Assembly: GCF_015277675.1 (NCBI RefSeq)
Contig: NZ_JADHEC010000016.1
Coordinates: forward strand, 1-64,000
Origin: Flavobacterium soyangense
Lineage (GTDB): Bacteria; Bacteroidota; Bacteroidia; Flavobacteriales; Flavobacteriaceae
Direction of reading: 5' to 3'
Length of the DNA stretch: 64,000 nucleotides
Shown here: positions 8,486 to 17,657 of the stretch, piece by piece
Layout of the letters: the number at the start of each line of letters is the position of its first letter
How positions within the stretch are numbered: position 1 is the first letter of the stretch
Made by a program: the position numbers and the translations under genes
The notes under the pieces: generated by a model
Databases searched by the model: none
What the model was told of the DNA's origin: nothing
What the model saw: the letters and a program-made list of their open reading frames with translations, nothing else

Positions 8486-9433
8486 ATGTCTACTACAATC
8501 GAAAAAATTAAATGCCTTATTATAGGTTCTGGTCCCGCAGGTTATACTGCTGCTATTTATGCTGCAAGAGCAAGTATGAATCCTGTTTTATACCAAGGAA
8601 TGCAACCTGGAGGCCAACTGACAACTACTAATGAAGTAGAAAATTTTCCTGGATATGTCGATGGAATTTCCGGCCCAGAAATGATGGTGCAATTACAAGC
8701 CCAAGCACAACGTTTTGGTTCTGATATCAGAGACGGTTGGGCTACTAAGGTTGATTTTAGCGGTGAGGTACACAAAGTATGGATTAATGACAGCATCGAA
8801 TTGCATTGTGAAACTGTAATTATATCTACAGGGGCATCGGCTAAATATTTAGGATTGCCATCAGAACAACATTATTTAAAAATGGGTGGCGGCGTTTCTG
8901 CCTGTGCTGTTTGTGATGGATTTTTCTACAGAAATCAAGAAGTGGTAATTGTAGGAGCGGGAGATTCTGCTTGTGAAGAAGCCCATTATTTGTCAAAAAT
9001 GTGTTCGAAAGTTACGATGCTGGTGCGCAGCGAAAAATTCAGAGCTTCAAAAATTATGGAAGCCCGTGTTCGCAAAACCGAAAATATCACGATTTTAATG
9101 AACCATGATACTGTTGAGGTTTTGGGAGATGGTCAAGTAGTTACGGGTGTAAAGGCTAAAAACAAAACAACTGGAGATATTTTTGATATTCCAGCCACTG
9201 GTTTCTTTGCAGCCATTGGGCACAAACCCAATACGGAAATTTTTAAAGATTATTTGAATTTAGATGAAACGGGTTATATTATCAATGTTCCAGGAACCTC
9301 AAAAACGAATGTTAATGGTGTTTTTGTAGCCGGTGATGCTGCGGATCACGTTTATCGTCAGGCTATTACTGCCGCTGGTACGGGTTGTATGGCTGCCTTG
9401 GATGCCGAAAGATATTTGGCTTCAAAAGAATAA
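8486..9433 (+). CDS. trxB: Thioredoxin-disulfide reductase
   Basis: This cytoplasmic flavoenzyme of 315 residues reduces thioredoxin with NADPH. It shows the FAD motif GSGPAGYTAAIYAARA near the N-terminus, the redox pair CAVC (about 137-140), the NADPH motif GAGDSACEEA and the second FAD motif GVFVAGDAAD near 280. The length is normal for the low-molecular-weight class. It is transcribed alone and converges on the GIN operon, with a shared terminator between. Confidence 0.97.
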   Translation: MSTTIEKIKCLIIGSGPAGYTAAIYAARASMNPVLYQGMQPGGQLTTTNEVENFPGYVDGISGPEMMVQLQAQAQRFGSDIRDGWATKVDFSGEVHKVWINDSIELHCETVIISTGASAKYLGLPSEQHYLKMGGGVSACAVCDGFFYRNQEVVIVGAGDSACEEAHYLSKMCSKVTMLVRSEKFRASKIMEARVRKTENITILMNHDTVEVLGDGQVVTGVKAKNKTTGDIFDIPATGFFAAIGHKPNTEIFKDYLNLDETGYIINVPGTSKTNVNGVFVAGDAADHVYRQAITAAGTGCMAALDAERYLASKE

Positions 9434-9457
9434 TCCTGAAAGGATAATGTATCGCAT

Positions 9458-9493
9458 AAAAAAGTCCGAATTTTTTTAAGTTAGGACTTTTTT
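9458..9493. terminator. Bidirectional terminator
   Basis: AAAAAAGTCC and GGACTTTTTT form a perfect ten-base stem flanked by A and T runs, between the convergent trxB and GIN-domain genes. Confidence 0.85.
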
Positions 9494-9501
9494 GTTTGTC
9501 A

Positions 9502-10338
9502 TTATTTTGTTGGTTTCTTGCTCAAAGTTGCATTATCCATAAATCGTTTGATTTCGACTTTTTGCTCCCCATAAATTTTAATATCTGAATTTCCGGATGC
9601 TTCAATACTAAGGTTTGTATTTGCATTGATACTACAATTCGAATAACCTTCAGCTATTAATTCTGCGGTTTTTATGATAAGATTATTTCCTGTAAATTCG
9701 GCATTGTTATCCAGACGAATAAGCGCATTGGTAACGTCTCCTTCCAGTTTTGCTTTTGATTTTTGGTATAAGTCACAATTTAATTCAGCTGAAGCAATTA
9801 AGGCTTTCAATGTAGAATTTTTACTCAATTCGATTGTTGCTTTCTCCGATTTTAAATTGAGTTCCGTTTTTGAATCGTTGTCTGTCAGCAAGGTAAAATC
9901 TTTTGAATTCACATTTAAATTAAGCTTAGAATCACCGAAAGCTTTAAAAGTAATTTTGTTCAATTCAATTTCCTGAATCGCATTTATGATGGCTTCATTT
10001 TTTGAGGTTACCATTTTCAATTCATTTGTATACGTAACTCTTACAATTAATTTTTTGTAGTTTATTGCTTTTTTTGAAGTGTTTATTCTTAGTGTATTGG
10101 AACTTAAATCGATGTTGATGATATCGTGAAGATTATCATCAGCTTCAATTTTTAATTCACTTTTTTCGCCTTTATCCAAATAAATTTCAATATTGTCGCT
10201 TACTTCAAGTGAGTCAAAAACGCCAATTTTCTTTTGTTCTATCGTCACTATTTTAGAGCCTTTTATTTTTTCATTTTTTTGTGCCAAGGCTGATGTGGAA
10301 AAGAATAGGACAAGCAATACAATAGAATAATTTTTCAT
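9502..10338 (-). CDS. Exported GIN-domain (DUF2807) protein
   Basis: This is a 278-residue secreted protein. ATG at 10338 is chosen because it begins a clear signal peptide (MKNYSIVLLVLFFSTSALA, cleavage before QK); the frame is open for 26 more codons upstream without signal character. The rest is a repetitive beta-helix-like GIN domain with an early DSLEVSDNIEIYLDKGEK motif typical of DUF2807. The function is unknown; such proteins are thought to act at the envelope. It is the last gene of the PadR-PspC operon. Confidence 0.85.
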   Translation of the reverse strand: MKNYSIVLLVLFFSTSALAQKNEKIKGSKIVTIEQKKIGVFDSLEVSDNIEIYLDKGEKSELKIEADDNLHDIINIDLSSNTLRINTSKKAINYKKLIVRVTYTNELKMVTSKNEAIINAIQEIELNKITFKAFGDSKLNLNVNSKDFTLLTDNDSKTELNLKSEKATIELSKNSTLKALIASAELNCDLYQKSKAKLEGDVTNALIRLDNNAEFTGNNLIIKTAELIAEGYSNCSINANTNLSIEASGNSDIKIYGEQKVEIKRFMDNATLSKKPTK

Positions 10339-10426
10339 TTTTGATTGAATTTTGAATATTACAAATATAAAAAAACCATCCACTTTTGATGAATGATTTT
10401 TATGATTTTTTGGCAAAAAGCGTTTC

Positions 10427-11167
10427 TTATTTTTCGTCGACGCTTCCTCCTGATGATTCCTCTTTTGAGATTGTTTTTGGGCTTTTATGATAATTTATGG
10501 AACTTCCGCTTGAAGCTTTTGCATCCAGTTTCACAATTGGATAAACTGAAGTGCTGCTTCCGCTTGAGGTTTGCGAAATCACTTCGTTTGCCATTAAATT
10601 TTCGGCATTAATTTCACTTCCGCTAGACGAAGAAGTTTCTAATTTTAATGCTTTTCCACCTGCTTCAATACTGCTTCCACTTGTGCTTTCCAAAGAAATA
10701 GCATCGGCTTCCACATCAATATTTATTTGACTTCCGCTACTGGATTTTATATTGATATTTTCTGTTATTAATGCATTAGAACTTTCGATTTCAGAACCAC
10801 TGCTGGCACTCAAGCCATTTATAACAGGCATTTTTACATTTACAACCGGTGTTTCGGTTGAATTGTAGTTTTTATCGGATTCAATTATCAAAACGCCATT
10901 TTCTATTTTGGTAATAATGTGTTTTTGCAAATTATCATCGGCTTCGACAGTTATAGATTTAGTGTCTGATTGTTCTACATTCACTTTAATTCCCTGACTC
11001 ACTTCAATGCTTTTGAAATCTTCATTCACAGCTCTTGTTTCGGTTGTAATATTTCCACTTCCTTTAATTCCATTGCCAAAAGGGAATGAAGGATTGCAGG
11101 ATGAAAATAGCAATGCAATTAGAGTTGCAACAATAAATTTAGTTATTATCGTGATGATTTTAATCAT
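10427..11167 (-). CDS. GIN-domain (DUF2807) lipoprotein
   Basis: This 246-residue protein has a hydrophobic start and a lipobox (LLFSSC, Cys near 24). The body is a DUF2807 domain: the FKSIEVSQGIKVNVEQSD motif, then many SSGS turns (SASSGSEIESS, STSGSSIEAGG, TSSSSGSEINAE), which fit a right-handed beta-helix with a Ser/Gly turn in each coil. It starts 2 bp after the PspC gene stops, so they are translated together. The role in envelope stress is inferred from the operon. Confidence 0.87.
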   Translation of the reverse strand: MIKIITIITKFIVATLIALLFSSCNPSFPFGNGIKGSGNITTETRAVNEDFKSIEVSQGIKVNVEQSDTKSITVEADDNLQKHIITKIENGVLIIESDKNYNSTETPVVNVKMPVINGLSASSGSEIESSNALITENINIKSSSGSQINIDVEADAISLESTSGSSIEAGGKALKLETSSSSGSEINAENLMANEVISQTSSGSSTSVYPIVKLDAKASSGSSINYHKSPKTISKEESSGGSVDEK

Positions 11168-11169
11168 GG

Positions 11170-12891
11170 CTAATTCGTTTTGATTATTACTCCGTCTTTG
11201 TCTACTGATAAACCTTTTTTAGTACCCGTTTTATTAACTGTTACTACTTCTCCGTTTACGGTGACTGTTGTTGTAACAACGCTGTCTTTTTCTTGAGTAC
11301 TGTCAACATCGTTAAGTTCATTTTTGTTGTCTTCATTTAGACAATTTTGGCATTTTATTTTATCAGTCTCTACTTTAAAAATTTCATTTTCATTAGGATG
11401 CCAATAAAAATAATCGCTATTCGTTTCGTCATATCGCCTTACCGAGTCATCCATTTTCAATAAAGTGCCTAAAGGTAAGAATAAAGTTATTTCAATTTCT
11501 TGATCACGGAATTTTTCTTTTAAATCGGTCAATAAATAATTATCAAAAACCAATTGATTACCAATAATTTTATAAGCGTATTTTATTTTCTCTGCTCTTT
11601 GTTTGGCTTCGAACAGAGTTTTTCCTTTCGCTTCCTTTTCGATTTGAATGTAAGCTGATTTAGTATCGCTTTGCGCAATTCTGAAACTCACATTGTTCGA
11701 ATAAATGACATCATTTCCTGTTGAATCTATCGTGATTTTAAAATTGTCATTGTCATCAATATTCTTTGCAAAATAATCATTGTGTTTGAATTTGATCAAA
11801 AGTGTATCTGTTGGATTCAAGTTGAAGTTTTCTTTCACTACAACTCTTCCATCAATCGCAAAAGCCGATGCTTGTTTTAATCCAATGGCTATTGCCAAGG
11901 AAATAGCTATAAGCCAAACCGCTAATAACGTAGATTTCGCAATATTTCCTATTGATTTCAAGTTAGGCGACAATAATTTAAAGCCCAATAAAGACAAGAA
12001 AAAGAATGGAATTCCTATAGCAAAAAACATAATTAATCCAAAGGTCCAAACCGGATAATCCGTGAAATTTCCAGCCTCAATAAAACCTTGCCAAGGCACA
12101 TCAATTACAGAAGAAGATCCTAAAGTAAATACACCGATGAACAAAGCAGCCAATACAAACAGTCCGGTAATAATCAAAATCACCCCCAGGAATTTAGAGA
12201 ACGCTCTCAAAACTGCTATTATAAAATTCCCAAAAGAACTTCCTATTTTTTCAGCACCGGTTTTTACACGGTTTCCCATTTCGTCATAATTGGCATTTTT
12301 GAATTTCTCGGAAACCGTTTCAAATTCTTCACGGACTTTTTTTTCGATATTCGAAATAGTTACAGGTTCACCTGTCATTTCCAGTTTTTCGGCTGTTGTT
12401 TTTGCCTCCGGCATCACTATCCAAAGAATAATATAAGCCAAGAAACCAGTTCCCCAAGCAAAAATCATTATCAAAAGAAATACTCGAAGCCACACTTTAT
12501 CAATTCCAAAATAATGACCCAAACCAGCAAGTACACCACCAACCATTCCGTTTTCAGTGTCACGGTACAGTTTTCGGGTTTTAGAAGAAGAAGAATAATT
12601 AGGCAAACTATTTTCGGTTCCTTCTTCATCAATTCTGTAATCTTCTGGTTGACCCATTACAGCAATTACTTCATCAACATCTTTCATCGCAACAACGTGA
12701 TTGTCCGTTTTTTGCTTTTCATTCAACAATTCCGAAACACGCATTTCAATATCTTTTATGATTTCGTCTTGCCCTGATGAGTTGGAAAGAGAACGTTTTA
12801 TGGCGTCAAAATAGCGTGTTAATTTTTGGTATGCATCTTCGTCAATATGGAAGAACATTCCGCCTAGATTTATGTTTACAGTTTTGTTCAT
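11170..12891 (-). CDS. PspC domain membrane protein
   Basis: This is a 573-residue inner-membrane protein. The N-terminal 90 residues are a cytoplasmic domain that starts MNKTVNINLGG. A PspC domain (about 105-165) follows with GMVGGVLAGLGHYFGID and a hydrophobic segment ending IVMPEA. Several further membrane helices lie between 220 and 345, and a large beta-rich C-terminal region follows. PspC-type proteins sense membrane stress in proteobacteria; here it is joined to PadR and GIN proteins, a common Bacteroidota arrangement. It begins 2 bp after padR ends. Confidence 0.9.
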   Translation of the reverse strand: MNKTVNINLGGMFFHIDEDAYQKLTRYFDAIKRSLSNSSGQDEIIKDIEMRVSELLNEKQKTDNHVVAMKDVDEVIAVMGQPEDYRIDEEGTENSLPNYSSSSKTRKLYRDTENGMVGGVLAGLGHYFGIDKVWLRVFLLIMIFAWGTGFLAYIILWIVMPEAKTTAEKLEMTGEPVTISNIEKKVREEFETVSEKFKNANYDEMGNRVKTGAEKIGSSFGNFIIAVLRAFSKFLGVILIITGLFVLAALFIGVFTLGSSSVIDVPWQGFIEAGNFTDYPVWTFGLIMFFAIGIPFFFLSLLGFKLLSPNLKSIGNIAKSTLLAVWLIAISLAIAIGLKQASAFAIDGRVVVKENFNLNPTDTLLIKFKHNDYFAKNIDDNDNFKITIDSTGNDVIYSNNVSFRIAQSDTKSAYIQIEKEAKGKTLFEAKQRAEKIKYAYKIIGNQLVFDNYLLTDLKEKFRDQEIEITLFLPLGTLLKMDDSVRRYDETNSDYFYWHPNENEIFKVETDKIKCQNCLNEDNKNELNDVDSTQEKDSVVTTTVTVNGEVVTVNKTGTKKGLSVDKDGVIIKTN

Positions 12892-12893
12892 GA

Positions 12894-13226
12894 CTATAGT
12901 TTTTGTTTGGTGATTAGGTTTACAGCATCAGACAATTCAGTCCAGGTGCCATTTAATTCGTTTAAAAATGTTTGTCCAATTTCGGTTAGTCCATAATATT
13001 TTCTTGGTGGACCAGATAACGATTCTTCCCAACGGTAGTTGAGTAATCCGTCATTTTTCAATCGGGTGAGCAGCGGATAAACCGTTCCCTCCACAACCAA
13101 TAATTTTGCGTTTTTCAAAGTGTCCAGTATTTCTGAAGTGTATGCTTCTTTGTCTTTTAATACTGACAAGATGCAAAACTCAAGAACACCTTTGCGCATT
13201 TGGGCTTTTGTGTTTTCAATGTTCAT
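12894..13226 (-). CDS. PadR family transcriptional regulator
   Basis: This is a 110-residue winged-helix repressor. It shows the PadR pattern: KGVLEFCILSVL near the start, YTSEILDTL, VVEGTVYPLLTRL with the recognition helix, the wing with GPPRKYYGLTEIGQ, and a short C-terminal helix for dimerisation. It is the first gene of the operon with PspC and two GIN proteins and probably represses that operon. Its ligand is unknown. Confidence 0.93.
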   Translation of the reverse strand: MNIENTKAQMRKGVLEFCILSVLKDKEAYTSEILDTLKNAKLLVVEGTVYPLLTRLKNDGLLNYRWEESLSGPPRKYYGLTEIGQTFLNELNGTWTELSDAVNLITKQKL

Positions 13227-13287
13227 GATTCTCTTTTTGTTTTTTTGATTTAATTAAACTGTTCATTTTTTGATTAATTGATGATGA

Positions 13288-13743
13288 TTATTTAATAAAC
13301 GGTATCGTCAGCGGATACTTGTATTTTTCTCCATTAGATGCTTTTACCGAAGCATAAATGATTAAGAAGAATTCCGCAACTTTCAGGCCAACAAATATGA
13401 AAATGGCGATTATTGCAACTATTACAATTCCGGTTATATTTTCTACACTAAGATGATTCGCCACAAATTCATGGTCATTCATTATTGCGTTTAAAGGGAT
13501 ATTGCTAAAAATTGTAATTATGAAAATAGGAATAGCAATCATTGCCAGTACTAAGGAGTACAATAATATACTCAATTGAAAGTTAAGTACTTGCTTACCG
13601 TGATAATCCACAAATTCCGATTTATCTTTATTGGTACTCCAAATCAATATTGGAAAAATATAATTCCCAAACGGAATGCAGTATTGACTCAATGTGCTCA
13701 AATGTGTAAATGTGGCCAGGTTTTTCTCGTTCGTTGTTTCCAT
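13288..13743 (-). CDS. DUF4870 domain membrane protein
   Basis: This 151-residue protein has the DUF4870 pattern: FGNYIFPILIWSTNKDKSEFVD near residue 25, then VLNFQLSILLYS, and four membrane helices in total. It is likely an inner-membrane protein of unknown function. It lies 61 bp upstream of padR on the same strand and may be transcribed with the PspC operon, where DUF4870 genes are often found. Confidence 0.85.
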   Translation of the reverse strand: METTNEKNLATFTHLSTLSQYCIPFGNYIFPILIWSTNKDKSEFVDYHGKQVLNFQLSILLYSLVLAMIAIPIFIITIFSNIPLNAIMNDHEFVANHLSVENITGIVIVAIIAIFIFVGLKVAEFFLIIYASVKASNGEKYKYPLTIPFIK

Positions 13744-13975
13744 AGTGTAAAAGTATATAGTAATTTCTTATGCAAATATATGTCCAAAAGACAGTATCTT
13801 GTATCGCATAGTAGTAAATATTAACAAAACATTAACATTTTTATTTAATATGTTTTTCACTTTTTTACGCTAACTTCTTATAATACAGTTATTATGTGTG
13901 TTTTAATAAAATTAAGTTGTTCCATAAATTTTATGGGTATTATTTATTATTTTTACATAAACTTAATCATTTAAA

Positions 13976-14434
13976 ATGAAAATTTCAGTATCTAAACTCA
14001 ATAAATTTCTTTTTTTTAAATTGCCATCGGCATTTATATGTGGAGTCAGGGTAAAACATATTGATGATTCTAAATGCGAGGTAACTGTGAAACATCGTTG
14101 GATTAACCAGAATCCGTTTAACTCCATTTATTTTGCTGTTCAAGCTATGGCTGCGGAACTATCGACAGGAGCTTTGGTTATGAATTATATTCAAATAAGC
14201 GGTAAAAATATTTCGATGTTAGTTGCTAATAATAAAGGGAATTTCACTAAAAAAGCTACCGGAAAAATTACTTTCGTATGCAATGATGGTCATTTGGCAG
14301 AACAAGCCATTCAAGAAGCGATATCCACTAAGGAAGGACAAACATTTTGGATGAAATCAATTGGAACTAACGAAAAAGGAGAACAAGTATCCGAAATGGA
14401 TTTTGAATGGAGTGTCAGAACAAAATTGGGTTAA
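13976..14434 (+). CDS. DUF4442 (hot-dog thioesterase-like) protein
   Basis: This is a 152-residue cytoplasmic protein. It has a hotdog-fold pattern: VKHIDDSKCEVTVKHRW, then NPFNSIYFAVQAMAAELSTGAL as the central helix, as in DUF4442 proteins related to PaaI thioesterases. The substrate is unknown. It is a single gene with its own strong terminator. Confidence 0.82.
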   Translation: MKISVSKLNKFLFFKLPSAFICGVRVKHIDDSKCEVTVKHRWINQNPFNSIYFAVQAMAAELSTGALVMNYIQISGKNISMLVANNKGNFTKKATGKITFVCNDGHLAEQAIQEAISTKEGQTFWMKSIGTNEKGEQVSEMDFEWSVRTKLG

Positions 14435-14460
14435 TTTTCTATTTATAAATCCAACAAAAA

Positions 14461-14491
14461 AAGCTTCGTTTATTAAACGAAGCTTTTTTTA
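14461..14491. terminator. Rho-independent terminator
   Basis: AAGCTTCGTTTA pairs perfectly with TAAACGAAGCTT around a one-base loop (so a slightly opened loop in practice), followed by a run of T. The flanking A run makes it usable from both strands. The rest of 14492-14700 is AT-rich and shows nothing else. Confidence 0.9.
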
Positions 14492-14716
14492 AATATAGTA
14501 CATAGTGAATTAATAATAATTTAAAGCCCAGAGCTAACCTTTTAGTTCGTTTTTTAAAATCTATTATAGAACATAATTTTCACAAATTTATACAAACTAA
14601 ATCGTGATAGTCTTAAAATTATATTAAAATTTCAATCCGATAAAAAGACAGTTTTTTTAATTACAAAACTCATCCTAAAGTTTCGAGATCAAATCTTAAT
14701 AATTAATAGTGACAAT

Positions 14717-14748
14717 TTGACATTTTAAAAGATTTGGCAGTACTTTTG
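14717..14748 (+). promoter_or_regulatory. grpE promoter (TTG-N21-TACTTTTG)
   Basis: TTG at 14717-14719 and TACTTTTG at 14741-14748 match the Bacteroidota -33/-7 consensus with a 21-bp spacer, 22 bp before the grpE ATG. No CIRCE-type inverted repeat was seen. Confidence 0.75.
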
Positions 14749-14770
14749 CAATCAATAGAACAGAATAAAA

Positions 14771-15370
14771 ATGAAGTTTAAGAATTTTTTTAAAAATAAC
14801 ACAAGAATGACGACTGAAAACACGCTAAACAACGAAATTGTTGATCCAACTCCAATTGAAAACAATGAAATTGATTCCGATACCTTGGATGCTTCAATCG
14901 AAGAAAGAGTAGAGGAAATATCTAAAGAAGAACAATTAACACAAGATTTAGCCTCCGAAAAAGATAAATTCCTGCGATTATTTGCCGAATTTGAAAACTA
15001 CAAACGAAGAACTGCAAAAGAACGTATCGAGTTGTTTAAAACAGCAAATCAAGAAGTGTTGCTTGCTATGCTTCCTGTTTTGGATGATTTTGACAGAGCA
15101 TTAACTGAAATAAAAAAAACAGATGATAACATCTTAATTCAGGGTGTAGAACTCATTCAGGAAAAATTAAAAAGCACTTTAGTTTCTAAAGGTTTAGAAG
15201 AAGTCGAAATAAAAGCAGGGGATGTTTTTAATGCTGATTTTGCCGAAGCAATTACCCAAATTCCAGCTGCATCAGCTAAAATGAAAGGAAAAATTGTTGA
15301 TGTAATAGAAAGAGGATACAAATTAGGAGATAAAATTATTCGTTTTCCAAAGGTTGTAATTGGAAATTAA
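14771..15370 (+). CDS. grpE: Nucleotide exchange factor GrpE
   Basis: This cytoplasmic co-chaperone of 199 residues releases ADP from DnaK. The N-terminal 60 residues are acidic and disordered, then comes the long dimer helix (KDKFLRLFAEFENYKRRTAKER) and the C-terminal beta domain ending with the family signature GYKLGDKIIRFPKVVIGN. A second ATG at 14810 is possible, but the upstream one fits the promoter. dnaJ follows 58 bp downstream; dnaK is not in the window. Confidence 0.96.
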   Translation: MKFKNFFKNNTRMTTENTLNNEIVDPTPIENNEIDSDTLDASIEERVEEISKEEQLTQDLASEKDKFLRLFAEFENYKRRTAKERIELFKTANQEVLLAMLPVLDDFDRALTEIKKTDDNILIQGVELIQEKLKSTLVSKGLEEVEIKAGDVFNADFAEAITQIPAASAKMKGKIVDVIERGYKLGDKIIRFPKVVIGN

Positions 15371-15383
15371 TTCCTAAATCCCA

Positions 15384-15412
15384 ATCGTCACCCTGAGCTA
15401 GTCGAAGGGCTA
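15384..15412. repeat. REP-like GTCACCCTGAGC..GTCGAAGGGC element
   Basis: GTCACCCTGAGCTAGTCGAA followed by GGGC, which can fold with CCCT/AGGG arms, lies between grpE and dnaJ. A related fragment (GTCGAAGGGTTC) lies inside the cassette repeat at 31446. Elements of this form are widespread in flavobacterial intergenic regions. Confidence 0.6.
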
Positions 15413-15428
15413 AATCCTAAATTAAGAA

Positions 15429-16547
15429 ATGAAAAAAGATTTTTACGAAATACTTGGTATTGCCAAAAATGCCGATGCTGGCGAAATAAAAAAAGCGTAC
15501 AGAAAAAAAGCACTAGAGTTTCATCCTGACAAAAATCCAGGGAATGCTGCTGCGGAAGAAAAATTCAAATTAGCTGCCGAAGCGTATGAAGTGCTTAGTG
15601 ATCCTAATAAAAAAACCAAATATGATCAATACGGTCATCAAGCCTTTGACAACGGCGGTGGTGGTTATGGCGGTGGCGGTCACATGAATATGGATGATAT
15701 TTTCAGCCAGTTTGGGGATATTTTCGGAAGTGCTTTTGGCGGAGGCGGAGGTTTTGGCGGCGGAGGCGGAGGTTCCCGTCGTGTAAAAGGAAGCAACCTT
15801 CGTATCAAAGTAAAACTAACTCTTGAAGAAATAGCTAACGGAGTTGAGAAAAAAGTAAAAGTAAAACGCAAAGTTCAAGCTCCAGGAGTTTCTTATAAAA
15901 CCTGTTCTACCTGTAATGGTCAAGGACAAGTAATGCGCGTGACTAACACTATTTTGGGACGAATGCAATCGGCTTCAACCTGTCCAACTTGTGGAGGTTC
16001 AGGTCAAATATTAGACAAAAAACCTTCGGAAGCGGACTCTCAAGGAATGATTTTGGAAGACGAAACCGTAACCATAAAAATTCCCGCAGGAGTAGTTGAC
16101 GGAATGCAGTTGAAAGTTTCCAATAAAGGAAATGATGCACCCGGAAACAGTATTCCCGGGGATCTAATCGTAGCTATTGAAGAAATTGAGCATGAATTTC
16201 TCAAACGAGAAGGCGAAAATTTACATTTTGATTTGTACATCAGCTACTCCGAAGCAGTTCTTGGTATTTCAAAAGATATTGAAGCCATCAACGGAAAAGT
16301 GAGAATAAAATTGGAAGAAGGAATTCAGTCCGGAAAAATCCTGAGATTAAAAGGAAAAGGAATCCCAAGCATCAACGGATACGGAACAGGAGATTTATTG
16401 GTTCACGTGAATGTCTGGACTCCAAAAACTCTCAACAAAGAACAAAAACAGTTTTTTGAAAAAAATCTGACAGACGAGAATTTTATTCCAAATCCTGAAA
16501 AAAGCGATAAATCCTTTTTTGAAAAAGTTAAAGATATGTTCTCCTAA
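15429..16547 (+). CDS. dnaJ: Chaperone DnaJ
   Basis: This is a 372-residue co-chaperone that stimulates DnaK ATPase and binds unfolded substrates. The J domain (1-70) has HPD in EFHPDKNPG; a Gly-rich linker (about 75-118) follows, then the substrate-binding beta domains. The zinc region has only two CxxCxGxG motifs (CSTCNGQG and CPTCGGSG) in place of the usual four, so it should bind one Zn2+ at most. The C-terminal domain is complete. It probably shares the grpE promoter. Confidence 0.95.
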   Translation: MKKDFYEILGIAKNADAGEIKKAYRKKALEFHPDKNPGNAAAEEKFKLAAEAYEVLSDPNKKTKYDQYGHQAFDNGGGGYGGGGHMNMDDIFSQFGDIFGSAFGGGGGFGGGGGGSRRVKGSNLRIKVKLTLEEIANGVEKKVKVKRKVQAPGVSYKTCSTCNGQGQVMRVTNTILGRMQSASTCPTCGGSGQILDKKPSEADSQGMILEDETVTIKIPAGVVDGMQLKVSNKGNDAPGNSIPGDLIVAIEEIEHEFLKREGENLHFDLYISYSEAVLGISKDIEAINGKVRIKLEEGIQSGKILRLKGKGIPSINGYGTGDLLVHVNVWTPKTLNKEQKQFFEKNLTDENFIPNPEKSDKSFFEKVKDMFS

Positions 16548-16568
16548 TTTTTAATTAGTTGAATTTTT

Positions 16569-16602
16569 CCCATCCTTGTGAAAACAGGGGTGGGTTTTTT
16601 TA
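16569..16602 (+). terminator. Rho-independent terminator after dnaJ
   Basis: CCCATCC pairs with GGGGTGGG (one wobble pair) and is followed by seven T. Confidence 0.8.
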
Positions 16603-16693
16603 TTTTATTTAACACCTTATTACGCCCTATTTTTCTATTTTTACAAACCCTTGACCGAAAGGTTAAAAAGATGAAATAAATCAAAAAGTCAGT

Positions 16694-17617
16694 ATGAGTA
16701 ATATACTTGAAGTAAAAAATGTTGTCAAGAAGTATGGTGATTATGTTGCCCTTAATGAAGTTTCTCTTACCGTTCCCAAAGGTAGTATTTATGGGCTTTT
16801 AGGTCCAAATGGTGCCGGAAAAACATCACTAATCCGTATAATCAATCAAATTACAATGCCAGACAGTGGCGAAATTATACTCGATGGTGAAAAACTAAGT
16901 CCAAAACATATTCAACAAATAGGATATTTGCCTGAAGAGCGTGGTTTGTATAAAACTATGAAAGTGGGTGAGCAATGTCTGTATTTGGCACAAATGAAAG
17001 GTCTTTCAAAAGCAGAAGCCAAAAAACAACTCGAATATTGGTTTGAAAGACTGGGGATTCAAGGTTGGTGGAACAGAAAAATCCAAGAACTTTCTAAAGG
17101 AATGGCGCAAAAAGTGCAATTTGTGGTTTGCGTTTTGCACAAACCAAAATTATTGATTTTTGACGAACCATTTTCCGGTTTTGATCCCGTAAATGCTAAT
17201 GTTATCAAAGACGAAATTCTGGAATTGAGAAATCAAGGTTCTACTATAATTTTTTCCACACATAGGATGGAAAGCGTTGAAGAATTGTGTGACCATATAG
17301 CCTTAATTCACAAATCGAACAAACTCATCGAAGGAAGATTAGACGATGTGAAACGAAAATTCAGAACCAATAGTTTTGAAGTTGGTATCTTATCGGATAA
17401 TGTTGAAGGTTTAATGTATGACATCACGCAAAAATTCAAAGTGGGTCAAACGAATTTCAAATCACTCAACAACGAAATAAAACTCGAAATTCAACTTGGT
17501 AATGCAACGCCAAATGAATTATTGCACATCCTGACTCAAAGGGGACAAGTAACCCATTTTATGGAGAAAATTCCAAGTGTGACCGATATTTTTATTCAGG
17601 CAGTTAGTGAAAAGTAA
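16694..17617 (+). CDS. ABC transporter ATP-binding protein (NatA-like)
   Basis: This is a 307-residue ATPase subunit of an exporter. Walker A is GPNGAGKTS (about 38), the signature is LSKGMAQKVQ, Walker B is LLIFDEPFSGFD, and the switch His is in FSTHRMES. The C-terminal third is the DUF4162-type extension of NatA/drug exporters. It is co-transcribed with the permease 40 bp downstream. By family the pair may export Na+ or small molecules; the substrate is not shown. Confidence 0.92.
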   Translation: MSNILEVKNVVKKYGDYVALNEVSLTVPKGSIYGLLGPNGAGKTSLIRIINQITMPDSGEIILDGEKLSPKHIQQIGYLPEERGLYKTMKVGEQCLYLAQMKGLSKAEAKKQLEYWFERLGIQGWWNRKIQELSKGMAQKVQFVVCVLHKPKLLIFDEPFSGFDPVNANVIKDEILELRNQGSTIIFSTHRMESVEELCDHIALIHKSNKLIEGRLDDVKRKFRTNSFEVGILSDNVEGLMYDITQKFKVGQTNFKSLNNEIKLEIQLGNATPNELLHILTQRGQVTHFMEKIPSVTDIFIQAVSEK

Positions 17618-17657
17618 TTTTTTTTGGAAACCCAAAACCTAAAAACCAAGATCTAAG

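Noticed and set aside
14492-14700. Search for tRNA, small RNA or other structure before grpE
   Set aside because: The stretch is AT-rich with no tRNA arms and no strong stems beyond the terminator.
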